From positions 1-14,043 of the forward strand of contig BNVT01000023.1 in NCBI GenBank assembly GCA_025998295.1: a stretch of DNA of 14,043 nt, read 5' to 3'. The stretch is from Endomicrobiia bacterium. GTDB taxonomy: Bacteria > Elusimicrobiota > Endomicrobiia > Endomicrobiales > Endomicrobiaceae. The translations under genes were made by a program, and so were the position numbers. This document shows positions 1 to 6,930 of this stretch, piece after piece; positions within the stretch are counted from its first letter, which is position 1, and every line of letters starts with the position of its first letter. The notes under the pieces are model-generated. The model was not told where the DNA came from and did no database searches. It saw nothing but the letters and a program-made list of their open reading frames with translations.

Positions 1-365
1 GCTACTCCAGAGAAAGTAGAAGAAATAAAAAGAACAAAAGCAGAACAAAAAGCGAAAGAAGAAGCAGCAGAAGCAGAAAGAATAAGACAAGCAGCAGCAC
101 CAGCAGTAGAAGAAGCAGAACAAAGAATAGCAGACGCAGAACAAAGAAGACTAGCAGCAGAAACAGCAGCAACAACAGCACGACAAGAAAGACAAGTAGC
201 ACAACAAGAAAGAGCGACGCAGTAGCAGCAGCAGCAAGAGCAGAACAAAGAATACGAGCAGCAGCAACAGCAGAAGAAAGAGCAGTACGAGGAAGACAAG
301 CAGCACGACAAGAAAGAGCAGAAGCAGTAGCAGCAGCAACAACAGCAGAACAAAGAAGACTAGCA

Positions 366-449
366 GCAGTAGCAGCAACAACATTAGCACAACAAGAAAG
401 ACAAACAGCAGTAGCAGCAACAACATTAGCACAACAAGAAAGACAAACA
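366..449 (+). repeat. 42-bp exact tandem duplication inside the coiled-coil gene
   Basis: Two identical head-to-tail 42-bp units lie at 366-407 and 408-449; a third begins at 450 (GCAGTAGCTGCAGCAG) and diverges. Each encodes 14 residues, AVAATTLAQQERQT, in frame 3, so gain or loss of a unit would keep the reading frame. Confidence 0.93.
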
Positions 450-611
450 GCAGTAGCTGCAGCAGAAGCAGCAGAACAAGAAAGAGCAACAGCAGTAGCA
501 GCAGCAGGAGAAAGAGCAGCAACAGCAGTACGAGAAAGACAAGCAGCAGAACAAGAAAGAGCAACAGCAGTAGCAGTAGCAGTAGCAGCAGCACAGGCGA
601 GGGAGCTGGAA

Positions 612-740
612 GAGCTGAGAAAAGTGCGCAAAGAGCTGGAAGAGTGCAAAGAGCTGGAAGAGCTGGAAGAGCTGGAAGAGCGAGAAGAAGAGCTGAGAAA
701 AGTGCGCAAAGAGCTGGAAGAGTGCAAAGAGCTGGAAGAG
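612..740 (+). repeat. 51-bp direct repeat, two copies 78 bp apart
   Basis: The 51-bp segment 612-662 recurs exactly at 690-740, separated by further GAGCTGGAA-type units. Each copy encodes 17 residues beginning ELRKVRKELEE. Both are in frame 3, so the repeats expand the charged helix in phase. The unit is G-rich and uses codons unlike those of the upstream half of the gene. Confidence 0.92.
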
Positions 741-803
741 TGGGAAGATCAGGGAGAGGAGGAGCAGGGAGAGGAGGAGGAAGGGTGGGAAGAAATATTT
801 TAA

Positions 804-1366
804 TGTTTAAGGGGATTTGAGGCTGTACAGATCTTACATAAAGTTGCACAGGCATTTCATGACTTTTTTTGTTATTGTGATAAAATGACACTACAAAGAC
901 AAGGAGCATTTTAGGTTATATTGTCAGCGAGGATAATGCTGTATCAACAATTGCTTTTGATAGGAAAGCAATGTAACGCAAAAGTGCAAAAAGGGGTTTT
1001 TGAGGAAGCAAAAGGAATGTGTGATGTTTTTTTAAACAAAAGACTATTGTTTTGGAACTGGAAGTGCAAAGTTTGCTTGTCTTTGTTTGACAAAAGCCTA
1101 TATTTCTTCATTCCTTAAGATCTTTTCCTTGGAAACTAATCTTTAAACGCCTAAGAATAAAATCACAACTATCTGCAATAATTTCTCTTTGTTTTTTATA
1201 ACATATTTGAAATAGTGCAAAATGGGTATTTGTGTGTTTCTTGCTTGGTCAGCTTGGCTTAAAGTAAACTACTCTCTAGATTTGTAACTCTTGTATGGGT
1301 TACAAATTTAAGCTTTAATATGGTAAAAACAGATCTCTTTTTCAAATTTGTATATAAATACTAACA
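804..1366. other. Gene-poor stretch, no convincing coding sequence
   Basis: No gene is supported here. A 65-codon plus-strand frame at 921-1118 starts at TTG, has no Shine-Dalgarno sequence and resembles no family I know. A stop-free minus-strand stretch of about 42 codons (about 1245 down to 1116) reads like protein but has no start codon. An imperfect inverted repeat lies at 1277-1310. The region is probably decayed DNA between the coiled-coil gene and the transposase remnant. Confidence 0.5.
1277..1310. repeat. Inverted repeat, 12-bp stem with 10-nt loop
   Basis: Bases 1277-1288 pair with 1299-1310, with one G-T wobble and a perfect TTTGTAAC/GTTACAAA core. No T-run follows, so it is not a classical terminator. 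It lies about 55 bp upstream of the transposase remnant and could be debris of a mobile element; its role is unknown. Confidence 0.5.
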
Positions 1367-1514
1367 ATGGGTAGACATAGAATAGTTGTGAAAATAAGCT
1401 GGCGCAAACGTTTTGCAGATATTTAAAATAATATCTGACAGGTACAGAAATAGAAGAAAGCACTTTGGATTTTTTAGATTTAATTTAATAACTAGATACA
1501 CAATAAAACTGTAA
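1367..1514 (+). pseudogene. IS5-family transposase, decayed C-terminal remnant
   Basis: Two overlapping frames give a recognisable IS5-type transposase C-terminus. Frame 2 from ATG 1367 reads MGRHRIVVKISWRKRF and stops at 1424-1426. Frame 3 from about 1419 reads FKIISDRYRNRRKHFG, then RFNLI, and stops at TAA 1512-1514. IS5-group transposases typically end with a region like RHRxVVExxF...RYRNRRKRFGLRFNLIxxIYN, where the glutamate of HRxVVE is the last residue of the DDE triad. Here the residue after RIVV is Lys, and a frameshift separates the halves, so the remnant cannot be active. The N-terminal three quarters are not detectable. The assignment rests on motif recognition only. Confidence 0.7.
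1416..1437. repeat. Perfect 8-bp inverted repeat in the transposase remnant
   Basis: CAGATATT (1416-1423) and AATATCTG (1430-1437) are perfect reverse complements around a 6-nt loop. The element lies at the frameshift point of the transposase remnant. It may be chance in AT-rich sequence. Confidence 0.35.
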
Positions 1515-1602
1515 GTTAAGTTTGAAAAGAGGTCTGTTGACCACTAGAGAAAGTGATGATTTAGGAGGATGTCCGTCACATGACACAGGTGACACAGATG
1601 GT

Positions 1603-1641
1603 TGGATTGCTTTGTCGTTTCATTCATCGCAAGCAAAGGCG
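1603..1641. repeat. Degenerate dispersed intergenic repeat (TGGATTGCTTCGTCG type)
   Basis: The stretch TGGATTGCTTTGTCGTTTC followed by ATTCATCGCAAGCAAAGGCG closely matches a short repeat found between genes in many unrelated bacterial genomes, whose usual form is TGGATTGCTTCGTCGCTTCG then CTCCTCGCAATGACG. The first 19 bases differ from that form at two C-to-T positions; the right half is more decayed. It lies about 70 bp upstream of the PASTA gene. Its identity is from memory of the repeat, not from a search. Confidence 0.55.
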
Positions 1642-1711
1642 CTAGGCATTTTGTTGGTCGGTTTATTTTGAGATTATTTGTATTTGCAAAAGAATACATA
1701 GAGGTAGAATT

Positions 1712-2443
1712 TTGTCGAAGAAAATTTTGAAGTTATTTATTGTGTTGGCAATTGTAGGTGCAGCATGTTATCTTGCCTGTAATATGATTATGAACGCTTT
1801 AGTTCACAGTAAGAAGGAAGTTACAACTCCAAATATCGTTGGAAAAAGCCTTCATAATGCGTTGGAAGAGCTTTCAAGTAAGGGATTTGTTCTTAAAAAA
1901 GAAGGAGAAGAAACTAATCAAAATGTACCTGCAGGAACAATTTTAAGGCAAAATCCTGTGGCAGGAATGATAGTTAGAGAAGGAAAAGTTATCAAAATAA
2001 CAATCAGCCAGGGTGGAGAAATGATTTACGTCCCAGATTTAATAGGGCAGACAATACGTTCGGCAGATATTGCCTTAAGACATTCAACTTTGGTTATGGG
2101 TGAAGTTTTAAGAAAGTTTTCGGTTGTTGTAGAAAAAGATATAGTAATCTCTCAAGATGTTAAAGCAGGATCTAAAGTAGACAAGGATTCTGTTGTAAAT
2201 ATTGTTGTTTCGGATGGAATACCTACAGGGGATATGGTTCTTATGCCGGATTTTACAAATAAAAATATTGAAGAAGCAAAAATATGGGCGCAGCAATATG
2301 ATATTGTTTTAAATATTACGACCGAAGAAAATTCTGATGTTGCAGCAGATACTGTTATAAAGCAATATCCTGAAGCTGATGCCGATGTAACAGATGTAAA
2401 AAGTATAAATTTAAATGTCACATGTAGCCAAGCAACTCCATAG
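1712..2443 (+). CDS. Membrane-anchored protein with three PASTA domains
   Basis: This 243-residue protein has one N-terminal hydrophobic segment (about residues 6-29, preceded by KK and followed by HSKK) and three PASTA domains at about 37-103, 106-169 and 176-240. Each domain shows the usual opening (TPNIVG, VPDLIG, MPDFTN) and a late IxQxPxxG or related stretch. PASTA domains bind uncrosslinked peptidoglycan or muropeptides, or act as spacers, in Ser/Thr kinases and class B penicillin-binding proteins. Here there is neither a kinase nor a transpeptidase domain, so the protein is an anchor plus an extracytoplasmic binding module. The start is TTG 1712, chosen because GAGGT at 1701-1705 lies 6 bases upstream and the signal anchor begins directly after. 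The murJ gene downstream fits a cell-wall role, which is inference. Confidence 0.85.
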   Translation: MSKKILKLFIVLAIVGAACYLACNMIMNALVHSKKEVTTPNIVGKSLHNALEELSSKGFVLKKEGEETNQNVPAGTILRQNPVAGMIVREGKVIKITISQGGEMIYVPDLIGQTIRSADIALRHSTLVMGEVLRKFSVVVEKDIVISQDVKAGSKVDKDSVVNIVVSDGIPTGDMVLMPDFTNKNIEEAKIWAQQYDIVLNITTEENSDVAADTVIKQYPEADADVTDVKSINLNVTCSQATP

Positions 2444-2739
2444 GGAAATTTTGACTGTTTTACAGGAGATAATATTTTGAAATATTTACAAAATAAAACA
2501 GTATAGGATAAAGGCCAAAAAAGCGTTGCTAAAAAATCTTAAAAAAGAATAGACAAGCATGACAAAGTAATTTGATGCTACAAAGATCTGCTTGTCGTAT
2601 CTAATCCAAGTGTCGAGACTGAAATTGGTTTTGTATCTAAATTTTGATACGTGATCAGCCGTTATCGATAGGTAAGGCAAATAAAGTAACGGCATATCTG
2701 TCACTCCTTGCCTCTTTAGTATGACTAGCAAGAGAGAAA
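2444..2739 (+). other. Intergenic region with a truncated ORF and decayed repeat-like sequence
   Basis: The region between the PASTA gene and miaA has no intact gene. A good ribosome-binding site, AGGAG at 2464-2468, stands 8 bases before TTG 2477, but that frame stops after nine codons (MKYLQNKTV, TAG 2504-2506), which suggests the front of a lost gene. Further right, GATACGTGATC (2646-2656) and CTGTCACTCCTTGCC (2699-2713) look like decayed pieces of dispersed GATACGGGATC / CTGTCATTCC-type intergenic repeats. A long minus-strand frame covering this region and the start of miaA has no homology that I recognise and is taken as spurious. Confidence 0.45.
2658..2693. repeat. Inverted repeat GCCGTTA / TAACGGC
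   Basis: A perfect 7-bp stem (2658-2664 with 2687-2693) encloses a 22-nt loop about 50 bp upstream of miaA. No T-run follows. It may be the core of the decayed intergenic repeat. Confidence 0.4.
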
Positions 2740-3591
2740 ATGAATATAATAATAATTTCAGGACCAACTGCAAGCGGGAAGACAAAAAAAGCCGTTGAAT
2801 TTTGTAAAGAAAAAAATGGCGATATAATTTCGTGCGACTCAAGGCAGGTATATAAATATTTAGATATTGGCGCTAATAAAGAAGGTGCTTTTATACAAGA
2901 TGGTCTTCGTGAAATTGACGGAATTTTCCAGCATTTAACAGATATTATAAGTCCAGATCAAACTTATAGCGCTGCAGAGTTTGTACATGATGCTGATTTA
3001 AAAATTTTAGAGATTGTAAACAAAGGCAAAATCCCCATTGTAACAAGTGGTGCGGGTTTGTATATTAAAGCTTTACTTTATGGGCTTGACGATATGCCTA
3101 AAGCCAATGAACCTTTAAGAAGAGAACTAAGCGCTAAAACTCAAGAAGAACTTTACAACAGACTTTTAAAATTAGATCCTGAAGCTGCCGAAAAAAATAA
3201 ACAAAACCCGCAAAGATTACTTAGAGCACTGGAAGTAAATATCCTTTCTGGAAGAACTCTCAAAGAACATTTTAAGCCTAAAAGTCCAAGATACAGTTTT
3301 AAGCATTACAGTATTTCTGTCAAAAATGAAGTCCTACATAAGAGAATTAATGAAAGATGTAAACAAATGATAGACACTGGAATGGTTGAAGAAACGCAAA
3401 AAGTTTTAAATATGGGTTTTGACAAAAATTGTCCAGCTTTAAGTGGTATAGGGTATAGGTACGTAGTGCAGTACTTAGATAAAAAGATTTCAAAGAACGA
3501 TATGATTTTAAAGTTTTCAAGAGATACAAGGCATTACGCTAAACGTCAAAACACATGGTTTAGATCTCAGCCTGATATCGAATTTATATAA
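2740..3591 (+). CDS. miaA: tRNA dimethylallyltransferase MiaA
   Basis: MiaA transfers the dimethylallyl group of DMAPP to N6 of A37 in tRNAs reading UNN codons. The 283-residue product has the P-loop GPTASGKT at residues 8-15, the DSRQVYK substrate-binding motif at 33-39, a TSGAGLY motif at 102-108 (usually GGTGLY) and the C-terminal YAKRQNTWFR motif near 267-276. It is slightly shorter than the usual 300-316 residues, mostly by a trimmed C-terminus; every hallmark motif is present, so it should be functional. The ATG at 2740 places the first beta-strand and P-loop at the normal distance; the ribosome-binding site is weak (AGAGAG). murJ follows after 15 bases, suggesting cotranscription. Confidence 0.95.
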   Translation: MNIIIISGPTASGKTKKAVEFCKEKNGDIISCDSRQVYKYLDIGANKEGAFIQDGLREIDGIFQHLTDIISPDQTYSAAEFVHDADLKILEIVNKGKIPIVTSGAGLYIKALLYGLDDMPKANEPLRRELSAKTQEELYNRLLKLDPEAAEKNKQNPQRLLRALEVNILSGRTLKEHFKPKSPRYSFKHYSISVKNEVLHKRINERCKQMIDTGMVEETQKVLNMGFDKNCPALSGIGYRYVVQYLDKKISKNDMILKFSRDTRHYAKRQNTWFRSQPDIEFI

Positions 3592-3606
3592 AAGATAAAT
3601 ATAATT

Positions 3607-5157
3607 ATGAAAAATAAAACATTAGCGCAGTATGCCGGCAAAACGGCTGTTGGGACTACTCTTTCAAAAATTTTAGGTTGTATCAGGGACATAGTTGCTG
3701 CCAATTTATTTGGGACAGGTATGTTTGCCGATGCTTTCTATACAGCTTTTAAAATTCCCAATCTTTTCAGACGTATGTTTGGGGAAGGTTCATTTTCAGC
3801 GGCATTTATACCTGTATTGAGTGAGTATTTACATAAAAAAGAAAAACCAGAAGTGCAAAACTTTTTAAACGTAGTTTTTACAATTCTTTTTCTAATATTG
3901 ATAATTGTGTCTATTTTAGGGGTATTTTTTTCACCGCTTTTGGCAAAGATAGTAGCAGGTGGATTTTCAACTGATCCTGAGAAAATGCAGCTTGCAATAG
4001 AACTTACAAGATTGATGTTCCCTTTTATTATTTTTATATGTCTTGCAGCTTTTTTGATGGCAATCTTAAACACTTTACATTCATTTTTTCTTCCTGCATT
4101 TGCGCCTTCGGGATTAAGTTTTTCTGAAATTTTTTATATGCTTGCCATTGCTCCTGCGATTGTTTCGGACAATCAAATTAAAGGACTTGCCGTAAGCGTT
4201 ATTATTGGAGGCGCACTTCATTTTTTTATACAATATCCCAAGCTTAAAAGCTTGGGGTGGCATTTAAAATTTAGATTTGATTTAAAACATCCTGGCATAA
4301 GAAAAATTATTTTTCTTATGATACCATCAATTATAGGTTTATCTGTAGATCAGATAAATGCCTTGGTTGACAATCGATGTGCGTCGTCACTAGGAGAAGG
4401 ATATGTGACAGCTCTTAGTTATTCAAACAGACTCATGCAGATGCCTTTGGCAATTTTTGGACTTGCTCTCGCCAGTGTTGCACTTCCTGCAATGTCAAAA
4501 GCTTTTGCCAAAAAAGATATGACAGCCCTGAAAAGCTCCCTTAATTATTCTATGCGTCTTACGGTTTTTGCTCTTCTTCCAGCTACGAGCGGGCTTATGG
4601 TTATAGGACTTCCTATAGTAAAGCTTTTATTTGAGCATGGTAGATTTGATTATTTAGGATCAATTATGACAAACAATGCTTTGTTTTATTATTCTTTAGG
4701 ACTTCCCGCTTATGCCTTATCAAAAATTTTTGCAAATGCGTTTTATTCATTTCAAGATACTAAAACACCTGTTAAAGTAGCAATATGGGCAATGATACTA
4801 CATGTCGTTTTATGTGTTGCGCTAATGCGTCCTATGAACATAGGTGGGCTTGCTCTTGCAACAGCTGTATCGTCTTATTTTAATTTAATATTGCTCGTCG
4901 TTTATCTGAAAAAGCGTATAGGAAAAATTGGTCTTAAGAAGATATTATTTTCATCCTTAAAATCTTTGCTTGCAGCTGTCGGAACGGGTATTGCAGCTTG
5001 GAACATATGTAAGATTTCAAAGAATTTATTTATTGCAGTTCCTGCTGCTATAACTTTGGGCTTAACAGCATTTATTGTAATTTCATATATTTTAAAGTCT
5101 GAAGAGTTAAAAACGTTCACACATATTTTTTCAAAAAATAAAAATATAGCCGACTAA
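3607..5157 (+). CDS. murJ: Lipid II flippase MurJ (MviN)
   Basis: MurJ moves the peptidoglycan precursor lipid II from the inner to the outer face of the cytoplasmic membrane. The 516-residue product has the family's usual length and a regular pattern of hydrophobic segments compatible with 14 membrane helices. The N-terminus carries the conserved block: GCIRD (Arg27, aligned by eye with E. coli Arg24), MFADAF, KIPNLFRRMF (Arg55-Arg56) and GEGSFSAAFIP (Glu60). These are charged residues known to be needed inside the central cavity. Position 21 is Lys where E. coli has Arg18, a conservative change. Presence of an intact flippase implies a peptidoglycan wall is still made. It lies 15 bases after miaA and before rdgB, in the same orientation. 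Confidence 0.96.
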   Translation: MKNKTLAQYAGKTAVGTTLSKILGCIRDIVAANLFGTGMFADAFYTAFKIPNLFRRMFGEGSFSAAFIPVLSEYLHKKEKPEVQNFLNVVFTILFLILIIVSILGVFFSPLLAKIVAGGFSTDPEKMQLAIELTRLMFPFIIFICLAAFLMAILNTLHSFFLPAFAPSGLSFSEIFYMLAIAPAIVSDNQIKGLAVSVIIGGALHFFIQYPKLKSLGWHLKFRFDLKHPGIRKIIFLMIPSIIGLSVDQINALVDNRCASSLGEGYVTALSYSNRLMQMPLAIFGLALASVALPAMSKAFAKKDMTALKSSLNYSMRLTVFALLPATSGLMVIGLPIVKLLFEHGRFDYLGSIMTNNALFYYSLGLPAYALSKIFANAFYSFQDTKTPVKVAIWAMILHVVLCVALMRPMNIGGLALATAVSSYFNLILLVVYLKKRIGKIGLKKILFSSLKSLLAAVGTGIAAWNICKISKNLFIAVPAAITLGLTAFIVISYILKSEELKTFTHIFSKNKNIAD

Positions 5158-5250
5158 CCTATGTATCAATACAAGAGTTAGTTGACTAACAAGAAAGTGG
5201 CAAAAGCTTGTCGTATTACTTGACAATATTTGATGGCAAAGGATTTTAAA

Positions 5251-5844
5251 ATGATAAAAGATATGGTTATTGCTACGGGCAATATTCATAAAGTAGAAGA
5301 AATAAAATCGATACTAAAAGATTTGGATATTGAAATTATATCGATGACTTCTTTTTCTCAATATCCTAAGATTGTAGAAGATGGAAAAACTCTTGAAGAA
5401 AACGCGGCAAAGAAAGCAAAAGAAGCCGCCGTTTTCTTTAAAAAATGGGCTATTGCCGATGACTCCGGTTTAGAAGTTGATTATTTAAACGGAGGCCCCG
5501 GTGTTTATTGCGCAAGATATGCCGGAGAAGAGTGTTCTTATGACGATAATAATAAAAAGTTACTTGACGCCTTAGAGGGCGTTTCAAAAGAAAGAAGAAC
5601 GGCAAATTTTAGGACGGTAATTGCTATTTCAAGTCCTGACGGAAAAATTTATTTGGCAGATGGAAAAATATCTGGTACAATAGTCTCGCAAGCTAAAGGA
5701 TTTAATGGATTTGGGTACGATCCTATTTTTTATGTTCCAGAGTTTATGAAAACCTTTGCAGAGCTTGATTGTGAAGTGAAAAATTCCATAAGTCATAGGG
5801 CAAAGGCTTTGCAAAAAGCTAAGGAAATTATAAGAAGTTTATGA
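5251..5844 (+). CDS. rdgB: dITP/XTP pyrophosphatase (RdgB/Ham1 family)
   Basis: The enzyme hydrolyses non-canonical purine nucleotides (dITP, ITP, XTP) to the monophosphate and pyrophosphate, keeping deaminated bases out of DNA and RNA. With the start at ATG 5251 the product is 197 residues, the family norm. That start is preferred over upstream TTG 5230 and ATG 5233 because AAAGGA at 5238-5243 lies 7 bases before it, and it places the TGNIHK substrate motif at residues 9-14. Other signatures are ADDSGLEVD (catalytic Asp70-Asp71 region), GGPGVYCARYAGE, GFGYDPIF and the SHRAKAL motif from residue 181. The 93 bases before the start contain a small inverted repeat, GTTAG/CTAAC at 5177-5190, and no clear promoter. 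Confidence 0.95.
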   Translation: MIKDMVIATGNIHKVEEIKSILKDLDIEIISMTSFSQYPKIVEDGKTLEENAAKKAKEAAVFFKKWAIADDSGLEVDYLNGGPGVYCARYAGEECSYDDNNKKLLDALEGVSKERRTANFRTVIAISSPDGKIYLADGKISGTIVSQAKGFNGFGYDPIFYVPEFMKTFAELDCEVKNSISHRAKALQKAKEIIRSL

Positions 5845-5850
5845 GGTAAT

Positions 5851-5924
5851 CGGGGAGTAGCGTAATTGGCTATCGCGCCTGCTTTGGGAGCAGGAGGCTG
5901 TGGGTTCAAGTCCCGCCTCCCCGA
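5851..5924 (+). tRNA. tRNA-Pro (anticodon UGG)
   Basis: This is a 74-nt cloverleaf. The acceptor stem is CGGGGAG (5851-5857) with CTCCCCG (5917-5923) and discriminator A5924. The anticodon stem is CCTGC/GCAGG (5878-5882 with 5890-5894), with loop TTTGGGA and anticodon TGG at 5885-5887. The T-arm is 5900-5916, with loop TTCAAGT and one U-G pair. The 3' CCA is not encoded, so a CCA-adding enzyme is required. It begins 6 bases after the rdgB stop codon and probably belongs to the same transcript as rdgB and gmk. UGG reads Pro CCA/CCG and, with wobble, other CCN codons. Confidence 0.97.
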
Positions 5925-6015
5925 GTTCTTTCAAGTTCGATTATACACAATTTTAATTCGACGCAAAGACATTGCCAAGACCGGTTTTTTCTTTAGTCTA
6001 CTAGGACTTTTAATT

Positions 6016-6630
6016 TTGAATAAGAAATCAAACAAGCATATTAAGCCTTTGGGTGGTATAGTCGTTATCTCCGCTCCGTCTGGGGCTGGCAAGACTAGTG
6101 TGTGCAGTGCTATTGTTAAAAGCAGTAGGAGTATTGTATATTCGAGATCATACACAACAAGATGTCCAAGACAGGGGGAGAAAAACGGCAGGGAATATTT
6201 TTTTGTTGATGAATCTGAATTCAAAAAAATGATTGAAGAAGAGAAATTTGCTGAATGGGCAAAAGTGCACGGCAACTATTACGGAACTTCGAAAGATTTG
6301 TTAGATAATGTATTAGAGACAAGAAGAAATATTCTCTTAGAAATTGATGTTCAAGGCGGAATAAATATAAAAAAACAGTATCCGCAGGCATGTATGATTT
6401 TTATAATGACACCTGATCTTAAAACTCTTGAAAAAAGATTGACGGCAAGGGATGAAGATTGCAAAAAAATAATAGACGTACGCTTAAGCAATGCAAAAAA
6501 AGAACTTAAGTATCTTAACAAATACGAATATTTGGTTATAAACAAACAGCTAAATGAAACTATAGATACAGTTAAGACTATCATAAAGTCTTTAGAATAT
6601 AAAATTAAAAAGAACCAAAAATATTTTTGA
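6016..6630 (+). CDS. gmk: Guanylate kinase
   Basis: Guanylate kinase phosphorylates GMP (and dGMP) to GDP with ATP, an essential step of nucleotide synthesis. The product has the P-loop SAPSGAGKT (residues 19-27), the GMP-binding block around SRSYTTR and GREYFFVDESEF, the AEWAKVHGNYYGT segment and the LEIDVQGG strand. The frame is open well upstream, even across the tRNA gene, but no ATG precedes the P-loop. TTG 6016 is the likely start: AGGA at 6003-6006 lies 9 bases before it and gives 204 residues, the normal length. The longer open frame would overlap tRNA-Pro and is rejected. rpoZ follows 30 bases later, a common pairing. Confidence 0.94.
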   Translation: MNKKSNKHIKPLGGIVVISAPSGAGKTSVCSAIVKSSRSIVYSRSYTTRCPRQGEKNGREYFFVDESEFKKMIEEEKFAEWAKVHGNYYGTSKDLLDNVLETRRNILLEIDVQGGINIKKQYPQACMIFIMTPDLKTLEKRLTARDEDCKKIIDVRLSNAKKELKYLNKYEYLVINKQLNETIDTVKTIIKSLEYKIKKNQKYF

Positions 6631-6660
6631 TTAAATCGCACTAACAGGAGATCAAAAAAA

Positions 6661-6930
6661 ATGTTATTAACAGAAGCGCAGTTAGGAGTGGCTGTGTCGT
6701 CATCTCAATTGGGACGGTACGACATAGTAATGCTTGCATTGGCATGGATTAAAGTTAACAAACAAAATGAAGATTTTAGAAAGCTTGGACAGGCAGAACT
6801 TATAAGCAAAGCATTAAGCGATGTTATAGCAAATGTTGCAACTTATGAAAAAATAGAAGAATTGCGTAAAAAAATGAAAAAAGAAGCAAGTCATGAAGTG
6901 ACTGTTGCGGCAGATCGCCCTCGCATGTAG
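6661..6930 (+). CDS. rpoZ: DNA-directed RNA polymerase omega subunit
   Basis: Omega binds the beta-prime subunit and helps assemble RNA polymerase. The 89-residue product has the expected size. It contains an RYDIVMLALAWIK helix (family form RFxLVxxAAxRAR) followed by the LISKALSDVIANV helix. The first helix is more divergent than usual. AGGAG at 6646-6650 lies 10 bases before ATG 6661. The position directly after gmk and upstream of coaBC and priA supports the call independently of the sequence. A weak 7-bp inverted repeat (CAATATT/AATATTG, 6951-6970) lies after the stop but has no T-run. Confidence 0.87.
   Translation: MLLTEAQLGVAVSSSQLGRYDIVMLALAWIKVNKQNEDFRKLGQAELISKALSDVIANVATYEKIEELRKKMKKEASHEVTVAADRPRM

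Larger units (their letters stand above)
1..803 (+). pseudogene. Ala/Glu/Arg/Gln-rich coiled-coil protein, 3' part, frameshifted
   Basis: The gene enters from the left edge, so its start is not visible. Frame 1 is open from base 1 to a TAG at 223-225; frame 3 is open across about 219-800 and stops at TAA 801-803. Both stretches have the same composition, almost entirely Ala, Glu, Arg, Gln, Thr and Val, and predict continuous helix or coiled coil. Reading GCGAC at 214-218 as GCAGAC, a codon pair seen intact at 130-135, joins the frames, so one deleted A is the simplest explanation. From about 595 the codons change from A-ending (gca, gaa, aga, caa) to G-ending (gag, ctg), and the protein becomes Glu/Leu/Lys-rich, ending in a Glu/Gly-rich tail. 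No enzymatic domain or membrane segment is visible. The function is unknown. Long minus-strand open frames here are by-products of the very low T content of the plus strand. Confidence 0.6.

Noticed and set aside
1..803. CRISPR array or other spaced repeat system
   Set aside because: Repeats are in-frame coding units without regular unique spacers.
2..909. Two long minus-strand open frames (Ser/Ala/Val-rich and Leu/Pro/Val-rich)
   Set aside because: They mirror the purine-rich low-complexity coding strand, where lack of T leaves every frame open; their composition is not that of a natural protein.
921..1118. 65-codon plus-strand ORF
   Set aside because: TTG start without a Shine-Dalgarno, no recognisable domain, and within decayed DNA; most likely chance.
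1116..1245. Stop-free minus-strand stretch reading CYKKQREIIADSCDFILRRL
   Set aside because: It looks protein-like but has no start codon and only about 42 codons; a chance open stretch is plausible in six frames of this length.
2486..2842. 118-codon minus-strand ORF upstream of and into miaA
   Set aside because: Overlaps the conserved P-loop region of miaA on the opposite strand, has no recognised domain and only generic hydrophobic composition.
2590..5216. Shared 11-mer GCTTGTCGTAT at 2590-2600 and 5206-5216
   Set aside because: Similarity does not extend beyond the 11 bases, so it is insufficient to call a repeat family.
5220..5250. Possible promoter with TTGACA at 5220-5225 before rdgB
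   Set aside because: A -10 at proper spacing would fall at about 5243, leaving the transcript start after the chosen ATG 5251; not consistent.
5866..6015. Longer gmk start inside the tRNA gene
   Set aside because: It would add about 50 residues unlike any guanylate kinase and overlap tRNA-Pro; TTG 6016 has a Shine-Dalgarno and gives the normal length.
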